Part shown: positions 41,697 to 52,600 of the stretch, one piece after another
Position numbering within the stretch: the first letter of the stretch is position 1
Layout: every line of letters begins with the position of its first letter
From: VRUE01 sp963699215
Lineage (GTDB): Bacteria; Actinomycetota; Thermoleophilia; Solirubrobacterales; 70-9
Reading direction: 5' to 3'
Length of the DNA stretch: 64,000 nucleotides
Assembly (NCBI GenBank): GCA_963699215.1
Contig: OY969422.1
Span: 310,001 to 374,000 of the forward strand
Position numbers and translations under genes: made by a program
Notes under the pieces: model-generated
Databases searched by the model: none
Told to the model about the DNA's origin: nothing
What the model saw: the letters and a program-made list of their open reading frames with translations, nothing else

Positions 41697-43202
41697 GTGG
41701 GGCTCAATCTCGCGTCTCTGCCGACCGCAAGCGCCGAGCGCTCGCCCGACTCGCCCGCGATCCGGCTCGGCGAGGCCGAGCTGACCTACGCCCAGCTCGC
41801 CGACGGCAGCGCCCGCCTCGCGACCCTGCTCGCCGAGAAGGGCATCGGCGCCGGAGACCGGGTCGGCGTGATGCTGCCCAACGTCCCCGACTTCCCGATC
41901 GCCTACTACGGGGTCCTGCGCGCCGGCGCCGTCGTCGTGCCGATGAACGTGCTGCTTAAGCGGCGCGAGATCGCCTTCTACCTGGAGGACTCGGGGGCGA
42001 AGCTGCTGCTCGCCTGGCACGGCTTCGCCGAGGAGGCGCAGGCCGGCGCCGCCGAGGCGGGCGCCGAGCTGGTCGAGGTCGAGCCGGCCGCCTTCGCGGC
42101 GATGCTGGCCGAGCGGGAGCCCACCCCCGGCATCGCCGATACGGCCGAGGACGACACCGCGGTGATCCTCTACACCTCCGGCACCACCGGTAAGCCGAAG
42201 GGCGCCGAGCTGACCCACCTCAATCTCGCCCGCAACGCCGAGATCTCCTCCCGGACCACCTGCGAGGTGGGCGAGGGCGACGTCGTGCTGGGCGCCCTCC
42301 CCCTCTTCCACTCTTTCGGGCAGACGGTCGGCATGAACGCCTCGCTCCGCGTCGGCGCCTGCCTCACCCTGGTGCCGAAATTCGACCCGGTGCAAGCCCT
42401 GGAGACGATGCAGCGCGACCGCGTAACCCACTTCTACGGCGTGCCGACGATGTTCGGGGCGCTCCTGCACCACCCCGAGCGCGAGAGCTTCGACACCTCC
42501 TCCCTGCGCACCTGCGTCACCGGCGGCGCCTCGATGCCGGTCGAGGTGCTGCGCGGCTTCGAAGACGCCTTCGGCGCTGTCGTGCTGGAGGGATATGGGC
42601 TCTCGGAGACCTCACCGGTCGCCTGCTCCAACCACCCGGACAAGGAGCGCAAGCCAGGCTCGATCGGCACCCCGATCGAGGGGGTCGAGATGCAGGTCGT
42701 CGACGAGAACGACCAGCCGGTCGAGCAGGGCGAGGTCGGCGAGATCGCGATCCGCGGCCACAACATCATGAAGGGCTACTGGCAGCGCCCCGACGCCACC
42801 GAGGAGGCGATGCGCGGCGGCTGGTTCCACAGCGGCGACATGGCCCGCACCGACGAGGAGGGCTACTACTTCATCGTCGACCGCAAGAAGGACCTGATCA
42901 TCCGCGGCGGCTACAACGTCTACCCGCGCGAGGTCGAGGAGGTGCTCTACGAGCACCCGAAGATCCGCGAAGCCGCTGTCGTCGGCGTGCCCCATGACGA
43001 GTGGGGCGAGGAGATCGGCGCCGCGGTCGTCCTCATGGAGGGGGAGGAGCTGAGCCCGGAGGAGGTCAGCGCCTACGTCAAGGACCGCATCGCCGCCTAC
43101 AAGTACCCGCGCATCGTCTGGTTCCTCGACGACCTGCCCAAGGGCCCGACCGGCAAGATCCTCAAGCGGGAGATCGAGACTCCCGCCGCGGCAAAGACCT
43201 GA
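41697..43202 (+). CDS. Long-chain acyl-CoA synthetase (AMP-forming ligase)
   Basis: ANL-family ligase (501 aa from the GTG at 41697, seven bases after the preceding gene). Motifs: LYTSGTTGKPKGAELTH (P-loop, A3), LEGYGLSETSPVA (A5), GWFHSGDMARTDEEGYYFIV (A7), DRKKDLIIRGGYNVYPREVE (A8) and the catalytic lysine in GPTGKILKREIE (A10). It activates a fatty or related acid to acyl-CoA in the cytoplasm. The frame is open to 41628, but that portion overlaps the upstream gene. It may work with the BASS transporter and the ABM-like protein. Confidence 0.9.
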   Translation: MGLNLASLPTASAERSPDSPAIRLGEAELTYAQLADGSARLATLLAEKGIGAGDRVGVMLPNVPDFPIAYYGVLRAGAVVVPMNVLLKRREIAFYLEDSGAKLLLAWHGFAEEAQAGAAEAGAELVEVEPAAFAAMLAEREPTPGIADTAEDDTAVILYTSGTTGKPKGAELTHLNLARNAEISSRTTCEVGEGDVVLGALPLFHSFGQTVGMNASLRVGACLTLVPKFDPVQALETMQRDRVTHFYGVPTMFGALLHHPERESFDTSSLRTCVTGGASMPVEVLRGFEDAFGAVVLEGYGLSETSPVACSNHPDKERKPGSIGTPIEGVEMQVVDENDQPVEQGEVGEIAIRGHNIMKGYWQRPDATEEAMRGGWFHSGDMARTDEEGYYFIVDRKKDLIIRGGYNVYPREVEEVLYEHPKIREAAVVGVPHDEWGEEIGAAVVLMEGEELSPEEVSAYVKDRIAAYKYPRIVWFLDDLPKGPTGKILKREIETPAAAKT

Positions 43203-43233
43203 GCCGTCGCGCGGGACCGTGCGACCGGCGCCT

Positions 43234-44181
43234 TTAGCCGCCCCAGGGAGGCATCCGCCCTGAGTCGGGCTGGAAGGAACGGGCGAGCTCGACCGCCGGG
43301 CCGACGTCGGGGATGCTCTCGACCGCGGTCACGGTCCATCCCCATTCCCGCTCGTTCTCGGTCCATAACGACTCCAATCCCGGATACGGATCCAGCTGCC
43401 CGAGCTCTTCCAGCGGCGCCGGGATCTTCACCGCCAGCCGTGGGACCTTGCGCCAGTACATGTCGACGACCATCGTGTTGTACCCACCGGGTCGCTGAAA
43501 GGCCACGAAGCCCTTGCGGAACGCCGTCTGCCAGGGCAGCCCCCTGCCCCTGATCTCGGCCTCGAGGCGCTCGACCAGCGCCCGCCCGACGACGAGCCGG
43601 TCCTGGCCTATGCCCAGCACCTCCGCATACGAAGCCCAGTCCCACTCCTGCTGGGCTTCCGGCTCGGGCCGGACGCGCTTCCTCCACTCGTTCGGCTGCA
43701 CCGCGACCTTGAAGTGCGGCGCCGGCTTCGAGTCGTCGATCTTCAGCAGCTCCAGCTCTACCCCGAAAAAGCCCACGCCCGAGACCGTGCTCTCGTTGAG
43801 CCACTCCAGCGCCGCGACGTGCTCCTCGGTCAGCGACTCGGAGATCCAGATCACGACCTCCGCCTCGGTCCCAGCGCAATACGTGAGCAGCTTGCCGAGA
43901 TGGTCATGGTCGGTTTGGCCGAACTGGTTCTCGACGATCACCCTGCGTCCCTGCGCATCCTCGAGCAGGAGGTCGAGCGAGTAGCGCCCGACCGGGTACT
44001 CCCGCTCCCTCAGCTGCAGGGCGAGGCCCAGCTGCTCGCCGAGCAGGTCGAGGTGATCGGCCAGCCATGGCGTGAAGTCGCGGGCCTCGTGATTCCAGCC
44101 GTCCGGGGCGGTGGCCGGGACGGGCCGGAGCCGACCGAACCTGGGGGCGGGCTCGTCGCCGGCAGATGCGTTCCCCGCCAC
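43234..44181 (-). CDS. PD-(D/E)XK-type protein of the defence cluster (DUF4268-like)
   Basis: A 315-residue soluble protein, last gene of the defence operon and three bases after the DUF499 ATPase. A nuclease-like core is suggested by GRYSLDLLLEDAQGRRVIVE followed by NQFGQTDHDHLGKLLTYCAG, where Asp and Glu-Asn-Gln match the 'D-(X)n-ENQ' variant of the PD-(D/E)XK fold. The C-terminal half has WRKRVRPEPEAQQEWDWASY and NTMVVDMYWRKVPRLAVKIP, a DUF4268-like region. It may be the effector that cuts foreign DNA. The fold call is by eye and not certain. Confidence 0.55.
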   Translation of the reverse strand: MAGNASAGDEPAPRFGRLRPVPATAPDGWNHEARDFTPWLADHLDLLGEQLGLALQLREREYPVGRYSLDLLLEDAQGRRVIVENQFGQTDHDHLGKLLTYCAGTEAEVVIWISESLTEEHVAALEWLNESTVSGVGFFGVELELLKIDDSKPAPHFKVAVQPNEWRKRVRPEPEAQQEWDWASYAEVLGIGQDRLVVGRALVERLEAEIRGRGLPWQTAFRKGFVAFQRPGGYNTMVVDMYWRKVPRLAVKIPAPLEELGQLDPYPGLESLWTENEREWGWTVTAVESIPDVGPAVELARSFQPDSGRMPPWGG

Positions 44182-44184
44182 CGG

Positions 44185-46968
44185 CTACTCCACGAACTTC
44201 TCGAAGTAGACGTCGGGGTCCTCCTCGAGATGCTGAAGGACCATGTTCTGCAGGCGGATCGGGTCGATCGGCTCCGCGCCGGGGTCCGCCTCGACCTTCA
44301 GCTCGATGCGCAGGGAGCCGGCATCGCCGACCAGGTCCCGCAGGCCGGCCAGCGCCGTTCGCAGGGTGTGGAGGTCGTCTTTGGTCGCTCGCACCGAGAG
44401 GACGACGCGGCGATGCCCGTTCGGCCCCGTGCCGGCAGAGGTCGACGCCGGCTGCACGCCCGCTTCCTCGGGGGGAGGCTCCCCCGCGGGCTCCTCGTCC
44501 TCCTCGCGAGCGAGAAAGCCGCGCGCCAGCTCGGGGCTGAGGAGCGCGGCGCCGGGACCGAGGTCGAGCTCGTCGGGAGTCAGCGCTTCGCGAAAGCGGA
44601 TCTGCGTCGGATCGTCGATCGCGACATCGCTCCCCTCCCCGTCCACCGCGATGCAGTAGGCGAACAGCCCTTTCTCGACGCCCCCCGAGATCGCCCCCTT
44701 GAGGGCCTCGGGCCGCCACAGCCGCGGCATGCCGAAGAAGGAGTAGAGCTGGTCGAGCAGCTGCTCGCAGCGGGCGGAGCCGCGCTCGCCCAGATCGGCG
44801 ATCGCCTTCAGCTTGGCGGGCGTCAGCTTGTCGAAGACGTAGTTGGAGAGGGCGCTGCGCACGCGCCCGTGCAGGCCTTGGCCGGCCCCCAAGACCGTCC
44901 CCAGGTCGATCCGCTCGAACTCGACCTTGCCGTCGCTCGCAGCCGTGGGGAGGAGCACCTGCTCGTAGGCATCGCCGAGCGCGCCGGCCAGGTCGGTGGC
45001 CGCCTGGCGCTGGCGCTCCCGCAGCTCCTCGAGCTGCTCGGAGGAGAAGCCGTGCCGGGTCTTGTCGGCGATCAGCCGTTCCACCGCCAAGACCGAGCGC
45101 GCCGCGGCACGGGCGCGATCGAATGCCGCCGAGCGCGGGGTGACGAGGGCGAGGGCGTTCTTGAACTGGCGCTGGTTCGCCATCACGAACTCCCCCGCGC
45201 CCAGCCGGGCCTCGCTCCACCCGGGTGGGAGGTAGACGACCCGGAAGCGGGCGATGCGATCGTCGACCTGCTCAGGCCCCTCCGGCCAGACGATCACCTC
45301 GCCGGCGGCACCGCTCGCCGCGAGGTCCCGGTCCAGCGCTCGGCGCAGCTGTGCAAGCACCTCCGAGGCGTGCAGCTTGTCCTGCTCGGCGACGATCAGC
45401 TTGTTCAGGTTGGGCCGCGACTCGAAGCGGTAGCGGCGGCCGGTGTGGTGCAGGTAGAGGAGCGCCTCGCCCCGCAGCTCCCGCAGCGCGGCACGCACCA
45501 GGTTGCCGTCGAGCTCGGGGGTCACGGCGGCGTCGATCGCCTCGCGCTCCAGGGCGCCCCTTTCCTCACCCTCGCGCTGCCCAAAGGACATCAGCATCAC
45601 CGCGGTCGCCACCCGGGTGCCGACCCGGAGGTTGGCCAGCGCCGGCGACTCGCTTCCGAGGCGCTCGTCGACGAGGCGGGCGCCGGCGGCGTCGGCGAGG
45701 AAATCCGCCTCCACCACGGCGCGGTACTGACGCTCCTCGCCGATCTGCTCGAAGAAGGTGCTGCGGGTCCCCTCGTGCGCCAGATCGATGTCTCCCGGGC
45801 CGATCAGCGAACCCGCCCGCGTCTCCCCCGACCAGAGCGCGTGGACGACCGTGGCGAGGAACTGGAGCGCGCCGCGGGTGCGCTGGTAGCTGGGCAGACT
45901 CGCCCAGCGGTGCTGCATGATGTCGAGCAGCTCGGGGTGAAAGGGGTACGAGAGCAGGATGCGCTGCTCGAGCGCCTGCGCGCGGTCCCGGGCCTCGCGT
46001 TTGTCGCCCTCCGTCTCGGCCATCGCGATCAGCTCGCGCTCGAAGTTCTCGGCATATGCCTGGGCGATCTCCCGGTGCACCCCCTCCTCGCCCAGCGACT
46101 CGAAGAGGCGCCGCTGGACGACGCGCAGCACCTCGTCGCCGCTGACGGGCTCGCGCCGCGTGTCGATCCGGGCCGCGATCTTCTCCAGGTCGCGCAGCAG
46201 CTGCTCCTCGCCAACCGCCTCGCCGACGCTCGACTGCAGCGAGTAGACGAGGGCGCCGCGGCGGCTCTGGTTGACCGCCTCGGAGAGGTTCTGGAGGAAG
46301 AGCATCGTCAGCTTGGCCATGTCGGAGTCGCCGCGCTCGACCGGACGCCCCTTGGCGACGTAGAGGACCACCTCGTCGATCAGGACCAGCGAGGGCTCGT
46401 CGCCGAGCAGCCGGCCGAGCAGCTCGCCCCCCGGCGGCACGCCCTCCTCGCCCTCGACGAGCAGGGCCTCGTAGGTCTCCCAGCCGCCGAGCTGGTAGGC
46501 GAGCTCCCCCCACATCGTCTTGATCCGCCGGCCGTCCACCTCACGGCCGCGCTGGGGATCGAGGTACTCGCCCGAGAGCACCGCCGTGCGCACCGGCCCG
46601 GGGTCGGGAAGATCCGCCAGCTCGGGAACGTCGCGCGCCGCCTGCGGCGAGGCCGCCAGGTGGTAGAGGGCGAGCAGGGTGTGCGTCTTGCCGCCCCCGA
46701 ACGGCGTCCGCAGCTGCAGCACCCGATCGCCGGTCTCGCCGGCGAGGACCCGCCACGCATCGCCCAGCACCTTGCGCATCGCCTCGGTGAAGTAGGTCGA
46801 GCCGAAGAACTGGCTCGGATCGGAGTAGACGGCGGCGCCGGTGTGCTTCCCGGCCGCGACGACGGCGAGGTTCGCGGCGTAGGTACCCATCGCCAGGTCG
46901 CCCGAGCGCACATCGGCGTGCGGCTCGACCACGTCGGTCCAGGGTCTGAGGGTGTATGCAGTACTCAT
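44185..46968 (-). CDS. DUF499 AAA-type ATPase
   Basis: Large ATPase (927 aa) from the ATG at 46968, which overlaps the methylase stop (ATGA). Walker A is in QLRTPFGGGKTHTLLALYH (about 91-96 GGGKTH) and Walker B in PSLVLIDEVVLYVAKG (about 194-200). The N-terminal DUF499 signature PSQFFGSTYFTEAMRKVLGD is clear. The C-terminus holds an acidic linker (EDEEPAGEPPPEEAG) before a final small domain (RVVLSVRATKDDLHTLRTAL). DUF499 proteins co-occur with DUF1156 methylases and helicases in defence islands; the mechanism is unknown. Confidence 0.88.
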   Translation of the reverse strand: MSTAYTLRPWTDVVEPHADVRSGDLAMGTYAANLAVVAAGKHTGAAVYSDPSQFFGSTYFTEAMRKVLGDAWRVLAGETGDRVLQLRTPFGGGKTHTLLALYHLAASPQAARDVPELADLPDPGPVRTAVLSGEYLDPQRGREVDGRRIKTMWGELAYQLGGWETYEALLVEGEEGVPPGGELLGRLLGDEPSLVLIDEVVLYVAKGRPVERGDSDMAKLTMLFLQNLSEAVNQSRRGALVYSLQSSVGEAVGEEQLLRDLEKIAARIDTRREPVSGDEVLRVVQRRLFESLGEEGVHREIAQAYAENFERELIAMAETEGDKREARDRAQALEQRILLSYPFHPELLDIMQHRWASLPSYQRTRGALQFLATVVHALWSGETRAGSLIGPGDIDLAHEGTRSTFFEQIGEERQYRAVVEADFLADAAGARLVDERLGSESPALANLRVGTRVATAVMLMSFGQREGEERGALEREAIDAAVTPELDGNLVRAALRELRGEALLYLHHTGRRYRFESRPNLNKLIVAEQDKLHASEVLAQLRRALDRDLAASGAAGEVIVWPEGPEQVDDRIARFRVVYLPPGWSEARLGAGEFVMANQRQFKNALALVTPRSAAFDRARAAARSVLAVERLIADKTRHGFSSEQLEELRERQRQAATDLAGALGDAYEQVLLPTAASDGKVEFERIDLGTVLGAGQGLHGRVRSALSNYVFDKLTPAKLKAIADLGERGSARCEQLLDQLYSFFGMPRLWRPEALKGAISGGVEKGLFAYCIAVDGEGSDVAIDDPTQIRFREALTPDELDLGPGAALLSPELARGFLAREEDEEPAGEPPPEEAGVQPASTSAGTGPNGHRRVVLSVRATKDDLHTLRTALAGLRDLVGDAGSLRIELKVEADPGAEPIDPIRLQNMVLQHLEEDPDVYFEKFVE

Positions 46969-49649
46969 CGGGTCGTAATCAGGTTCTCGTCGACGAGAGT
47001 CTTCCATGCACCGAGGATCCGCTCGCACGCCTGCGCCTCGTCGGGCTTGCTCTCGCCCTCCTCGCGCAGGCCCTTGCCCTGCAGCGCCTGCGCGACGAGA
47101 CGCAGGGCGGTCGGGTCGAACTTGGCCTGAACGAGAAAGTCGCCGACCTCCTCGCGCAGGCGCCCCGCCCGCCAGAGCAGTCCGTGCAGGACGTCGATCA
47201 GCGCGACCTCGGCGCCGTCGGCGACGATCCCCAGCTCGGGATCCTCGCCGCGCTCGGCGTAGTCGAGGAAGGTGACCTTGTCCTTGTGGATCTGCAGCAA
47301 GGGTCGGGGGCCCTCGGCCAGGTCCGCGAGCTCGATGCCGGCGCTGTGGGCAAGGTTGTTCGCCTCGTCGAACTCGACCTTCCGGTAGCCGAACGAGTAG
47401 CGGGAGATGACGTAGAAGCGGGTGCGGGGATCGATCGTCCCCACGCCGTCGGCGAGCCCGTGAACCTTGGCCAGCACCGCGTTGAGCACCCGCGACTGCA
47501 CCTCGTCGAGGAAGTCCTTGGCCGGGACTTCCTCGCCGTTGGCGAGCTGCACGCGCTCGTATTCGGTGAACGGGCGCAAGCCAGCGCCGATCGTGGCGAT
47601 GATCAGGTCGGAGCCGGCCACGCCGGCCTCGGTGAGCCGGTCGAGGCGCTCGCCGACGATCGTGTCCAGCTCGCGCATCACGCTGCCGTGATCGCCGATC
47701 TCCTCGCCCTCGCGCCGCCGCGCGACGAGGAAGATCGAGGAGGCGAGGGAGGCGGTTCCCTGGCCGACCGAGCGTTCGGGCATCTCGGTGTCGACCGGCC
47801 AGGCCTCGGTGACGGTGAACCCGGCCCGCCGCAACGCCTCCACCAGCGAGGCCCAGCCGAGCGTCGTCTTGTGGGCATAGACGCAGACGAGCGGGGCATT
47901 CGGCTTCAGCACCCGGTGCGCCTCGCCGAAGGCGGCGGCCATCTCCTGCTCGTAGAAGTCGCGGGCCGCGTCCTTGTCGCCGCCGTGCCGGTAGGAGGCG
48001 ACGATCATCTCCCGCCGCTTCGGGGTCAGCTCTCCGGCCAAGTGTTCGGGGAAGAGGAACCCGACCGACCGCTTCAGCCACACGTAGAAGAAGTCGGAGA
48101 GGTCCGCGTAGGAGATGTTGTCGTAGTAGGGCGGGTCGGTGACGATCGCGTCGTAGCTTGCGTCGGGATCGGAGAGCTGCGTCGCGCCGGTGCGCTTCAC
48201 CTCGACCCTCGCATCGACCGCCGCGAGCTCGCCGACGATCCTGCTGATGGTGCTGACATAGGTCCGCAGATCGCCGGCCGCTCCGCCGAAGGGGTTCGTC
48301 TCGACGAAATCCCAGACCATCGGCAGGGCCTGTTTGGCAAAGGTGTTCATGACGGTCTGGTTGCGGCTGTCCCAGCGGCAGAGGGAGCTGCTGTAGTCGG
48401 CCATGCGGCTGGTGATCAGGCCGAGGTAGGCGCAGACCGCCTTCGCCCGCTCCGCCTCGACGCCGGCGGCGATCATCTCGGCGTGGACCTCGGCGGTGCC
48501 TGCGGCCAGCGAGCAGAGGGTCGCCAGCTGCCGCGGGGTGAACAGGTCGCGGTAGCGCGGCAACCCGTAGAGCTGCGTCCTGAAGTCGCGAGTGTCGGCG
48601 GGGACGGGCTCGTCGGGCGGCTCGACGTCGAGGCCCTCCAGCACCGCGCCGCACTCCTCCGCCTGGGGCAGCGGATAGGAGCCGGCGCTCAGGTACTGCC
48701 GCCCGCGCCCGGAGGGACGGAGGAAGGCGGCGGCGAGCGGCTCGACGCCCATGCGCCCAGCTTTCGCCTCCTGCTTGACGTAAGCCGCGTCGATCGAGGC
48801 GCCGCAGACGAAGCAGGTCGCGCGGCCGCCGCTCGAGAACCCGGCGGGATCGAAGCCGAGCTCGTCCCTCTCCCCCGCCTCGACCACTTCCCAGACGATG
48901 CTCAGCCGCCCCTCGTCGACGACCGGCTTGAGAGCGCTGTAGCGGCCCTTCTTGCTGGCGAGCCAGGTCTGCCGCACGAGCGGTATGCGGTGCTTGGCGA
49001 GCTGGCGGTTCGGGCAGGGGACCGTGCGCGTCCAGAGGTAGGCGATCGGGCGGCGCTCGCCGGCCGCGGCCCCCCCGCCCTCCAGCCCCAGCTGGTCGCC
49101 GTCGACGGGCTCCGCCTCGATCGGGGGGTAGAGATCGCCGACGCGCTCCCACGTCCGCTGCACCCAGCGCTCGCCCCACTGCCGCACGTCCTCGGCGAGC
49201 GAGGGCCCGAAGCGCTGCGGGTAGTCGAGCATGCAGAGCTCGATCAGGTGAGCCACCGGGTTGAGCTCGACCGCCGTCGCCTCGCACCCCAGCCGCGCCG
49301 CCTCCAGCGGGATCGCGCCACCGCCCGCGAACATGTCGAGGACCCTGGGCGGCTTGCCGCCGTTCGCGGCCAGCACCCGCTCGCGCGCGTCGGCGATCCG
49401 GTCCTCGCTCGCCCCCCAGCGGCAGAGCTCGGTGAAGTACTCGGCCGACCTCGCCTCGGGAGGAGTCTCGGCCGCCTGCACGAGAGTCGCGTAGACGGCG
49501 GCCCGCGCCGCCGCCAGCGGGCGCCGCGCCCACCACAGGTGCAGCTTGCGAGGGTGCGTCTTCGCGTGCCCGATCTTCTCGCGCTGGGCGACCGCGTTGA
49601 TCGCGTCGACCGGAATCAGATCCTCGATCAGGCGCCGGTCTTCGCTCAC
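46965..49649 (-). CDS. DUF1156 adenine-specific DNA methylase
   Basis: Methyltransferase (894 aa) from the GTG at 49649, which overlaps the helicase stop (GTGA). The DUF1156 start is EDLIPVDAINAVAQREKIGH followed by AKTHPRKLHLWWARRPLAAA. SAM-binding motif I is DMFAGGGAIPLEAARLGCEA (about 105-125) and catalytic motif IV is DAIVTDPPYYDNISYADLSD (about residue 500), an N6-adenine type. A zinc-like CxxC (CFVCG) lies between. It would mark host DNA so that the helicase/ATPase/nuclease spare it. Frame intact throughout. Confidence 0.9.
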   Translation of the reverse strand: MSEDRRLIEDLIPVDAINAVAQREKIGHAKTHPRKLHLWWARRPLAAARAAVYATLVQAAETPPEARSAEYFTELCRWGASEDRIADARERVLAANGGKPPRVLDMFAGGGAIPLEAARLGCEATAVELNPVAHLIELCMLDYPQRFGPSLAEDVRQWGERWVQRTWERVGDLYPPIEAEPVDGDQLGLEGGGAAAGERRPIAYLWTRTVPCPNRQLAKHRIPLVRQTWLASKKGRYSALKPVVDEGRLSIVWEVVEAGERDELGFDPAGFSSGGRATCFVCGASIDAAYVKQEAKAGRMGVEPLAAAFLRPSGRGRQYLSAGSYPLPQAEECGAVLEGLDVEPPDEPVPADTRDFRTQLYGLPRYRDLFTPRQLATLCSLAAGTAEVHAEMIAAGVEAERAKAVCAYLGLITSRMADYSSSLCRWDSRNQTVMNTFAKQALPMVWDFVETNPFGGAAGDLRTYVSTISRIVGELAAVDARVEVKRTGATQLSDPDASYDAIVTDPPYYDNISYADLSDFFYVWLKRSVGFLFPEHLAGELTPKRREMIVASYRHGGDKDAARDFYEQEMAAAFGEAHRVLKPNAPLVCVYAHKTTLGWASLVEALRRAGFTVTEAWPVDTEMPERSVGQGTASLASSIFLVARRREGEEIGDHGSVMRELDTIVGERLDRLTEAGVAGSDLIIATIGAGLRPFTEYERVQLANGEEVPAKDFLDEVQSRVLNAVLAKVHGLADGVGTIDPRTRFYVISRYSFGYRKVEFDEANNLAHSAGIELADLAEGPRPLLQIHKDKVTFLDYAERGEDPELGIVADGAEVALIDVLHGLLWRAGRLREEVGDFLVQAKFDPTALRLVAQALQGKGLREEGESKPDEAQACERILGAWKTLVDENLITTR

Positions 49650-52600
49650 GTCGCGGCCACCTGCTCGATCGCCCTGCCGGGGATGTAGTAGGCGGTCACG
49701 GAGGTGACCTTGCTGACCTCGGAGCCGAGCTTGGCCGCCGGATCCTGAACGCGGACGCCGCGTGGCGCCTCGCCGGTCGCGTCGTAGACGACGTAGAGCC
49801 AGAAGGTCTCGCCGTGCCGCTGCGCCGCGATCCACTCGGTCCGGCAGAGGGAGACGTCGACGCCGCTGCCGGAGCGCCCCTTGACCTCGATCCGGCGCAC
49901 CTCCTGCACCCGCCCCTGCTCGTCGCGGCGCACGCTGCGGATGTCGAATCCGCTTCCGTCGCGCTCTTCGGAGACGTCCTCGGGCTCCCAGCCGGCCTGG
50001 CGCTCGAACTCTATCCGCCCAGGCCATCGCCGCCAGCTCGACCTCCGGGTCGTTGCGCATCGAGTCGGAGACCTCCTCGTCGCCCGCCGGCGCCGGGCCG
50101 ACCAGGGCGCTGCCCAGGTAGGCGACCGCGCCCGGCCGCACGACGCCCAGCTGGTCGAACGTCGTCAGCTTCTCCTCGCGGCGCCGCTCCAGCTCGCCGA
50201 GCCGTCGCTGCGCCTCGTCGCGAGCCAGCTTCGCCGCCTCCTCGCCGCGGTAGACGCGGTCGTCGAGCTCCGACCATTTCGCCTCGAGCACGCGGCGCTG
50301 GGCATCCATCGACTCGACCAGGTACCTGCGCCGGACGTCTGCCTGCTCGAGTCCGCTCCCGTCGTTTCTCCTGCACCGCGTCGTTCTGGAGGCGGACCTT
50401 GACGTAGTCCTGGGCCCGGTCGATCTCGGCCTGCGCAGGGGGCTCGACTCCGGCCGGCGGCGTCGCGACGGGCGTCAGGTCGTGGAGCACGTCGGCGCCG
50501 ACCACCGCCGGCTCGCCGCCCTCTTCGCCGACCGCGACGAGCTCCGCGTAGGCGATCTCGTCCTCGCCGCTCATCCCCTGGCCGCGGACCTCATGGGCGA
50601 AGAAGTGGATCGCGAAGGCATCGCTCGCCCACGGCGCGACGTAGTGGGCGATCGCGCCCCGCGCATCGGCCAGGCGCTCGTCGAGCACCTCGACCGCGGC
50701 GGCGTAGAGCGGGTGCCCGGGCGAGACGAGCACCGCGTCCTCGTGCTCGGCGCGTTCCCGCTCCTCCTTGCGGAAGGTGAGCTTGCGGTAGCCCGGCTGC
50801 GGGCCGCCCGAGGCGCTTGACGCCGGCCAGGCGGTCGGAGCGGAGAGACTGCGGCACGTTCTCGATCCTCCAGAGCCCATCCGCACGGCGCTCGATGCGC
50901 ATCTCGAGCCGCTCGCAGGCACGGACGAAGAACTGCTCGACGTACTCCGGCATCAGCCGGCGCTCCTCCGAGCGCCAATCGCGCTCGCGCACCCACGAGA
51001 TGTCGACGTGCTTGGTGGCCTGCGCGATGCCGACACTCTGCTCGTATTCCCTGTAGCTGCGCGGGGTCGAGCCCGTCGATCTCCAGCTGGCTCGTGTCCA
51101 GCCGCTCGGGGTTGAGCAGCGCCTCGCGCAGCAGTCGTCTCGAAGTCGATGCCGCCGACGCTCCAGCATCTCGCCGACGACGTCGTAGACCCGACCGCCG
51201 AGGTCCTTCGCGCATCTCGCTCGAGCTTCTCGCAGCAGGCGAAGCAGCAGCTTGCCCTCGATCGTGTTGCTCGGCGCAGAAGTTGAAGATCACGCACGTC
51301 GACTCCTGGCCGATGCGGTGGATGCGACCCATGCGCTGCTCGAGGCGCACCGGGTTCCAGGGCAGGTCGTAGTTGATCATCAGGTGGCAGAACTGGAGGT
51401 TGATCCCCTCGCCCGCGGCCTCGGTGGCGACGCAGATCTGCCGGTTCGAGGTGAAAGTCCTGCTGGATCTCCCGCCGCTTGGTCGGGGGCAGGCCGCCGT
51501 GGATCGAGCAGACGTCGTAGCCCCACTGCGCCGAGGTTCTCGATCAGGTAGTCGAGCGTGTCGCGATGCTCGGTGAAGATCAGCAGCTTGCCGCGCCCGT
51601 CGCGCAGCTCGGCGAGCTCAGCCCGCTCGAGGCAGTCCTGCAGCGCCGAGAGCTTCGCCTCCTCGCCGGCTTCGATCGTCCGATCGGCCAGATCGACCAG
51701 CCTCTCCAGCTCGACGATCTCGGCGCGCATCTGGTCGAGGGTCTCCGCGACCACGATCCCTTCCGCGGCGATGTCCTGGCTCTCCTCGGTCGCGTCTTCG
51801 GGCTCCAGCTCCTCGTCCTCCAGCTCGGGGATGAGCCGCAGCTCGGCGAGCTTCTGCTGACGCTCGCCCAGCGGCAGTGGCCTCGATCTCCTCGATCCGC
51901 GCGGCGATTCGCTTCGCCCGCTTGTCGAGCGACGAGCGGATCGCCCCGAGGCTGGAGGCGAGCCGCCGCTGCAGGACGGTCCGCGCCAGCGCGACCGCGC
52001 CGCCCTTGCGACCCGGCTGCTGGCCGAGGAACTCGCGGATGTACGCGGTCACCTCCTCGTAGAGACGAAGCTCCGGCCGGGTCAGATCGAACGGCTGGGT
52101 GAGGACTTCCGCTGGGCACGAAGAGGTCGGCTCCACGCTCGTCTTTCAGGTCCTCCTTCTGGCGGCGCAGGAAGTAGGGGCTGTCCTCGCGGGCAATCTG
52201 CTCGCGCGAGAGCTCTTCGATCGCGAACTGGTCCGGGTCGAGCAGCTTGAGGAAGTTCTGGAACCGGGTCGGGTCGCCCGAGTGCGGCGTGGCGGTCATC
52301 AGGAGGAGCCGCTCGCAGGCCCCGGAGATCTGCTCGGCCAGCCGGTAGCGCTGGGTTCGGTCGAGGCGGTCGCGCTGCTCCTGCGGGTCCCAGCGGAAGG
52401 TCGCCGAGCACTTGTGCGCCTCGTCGATGACGACGAGGTCCCAGTCGGCCCGCAGCAGGTCCTGCATGATCTCGTCCCGCTTGGCGAAGTCGACCGAGGC
52501 GATCACCCGGTTGTGCCGCTGCCACGGATTGCCCCCCGGCGCCCACCTGATGCGGGAATCGAAGATCTCGAAGTGCTCGTCGAACTTCTCCGCCAGCTCG

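Noticed and set aside
43714..47130. A 1138-codon open frame on the plus strand, and a 910-codon one at 46956-49688
   Set aside because: They run antisense to the DUF499 and DUF1156 genes, have repetitive Arg/Leu/Gly-rich translations typical of high-GC mirror frames, and show no recognisable domain.
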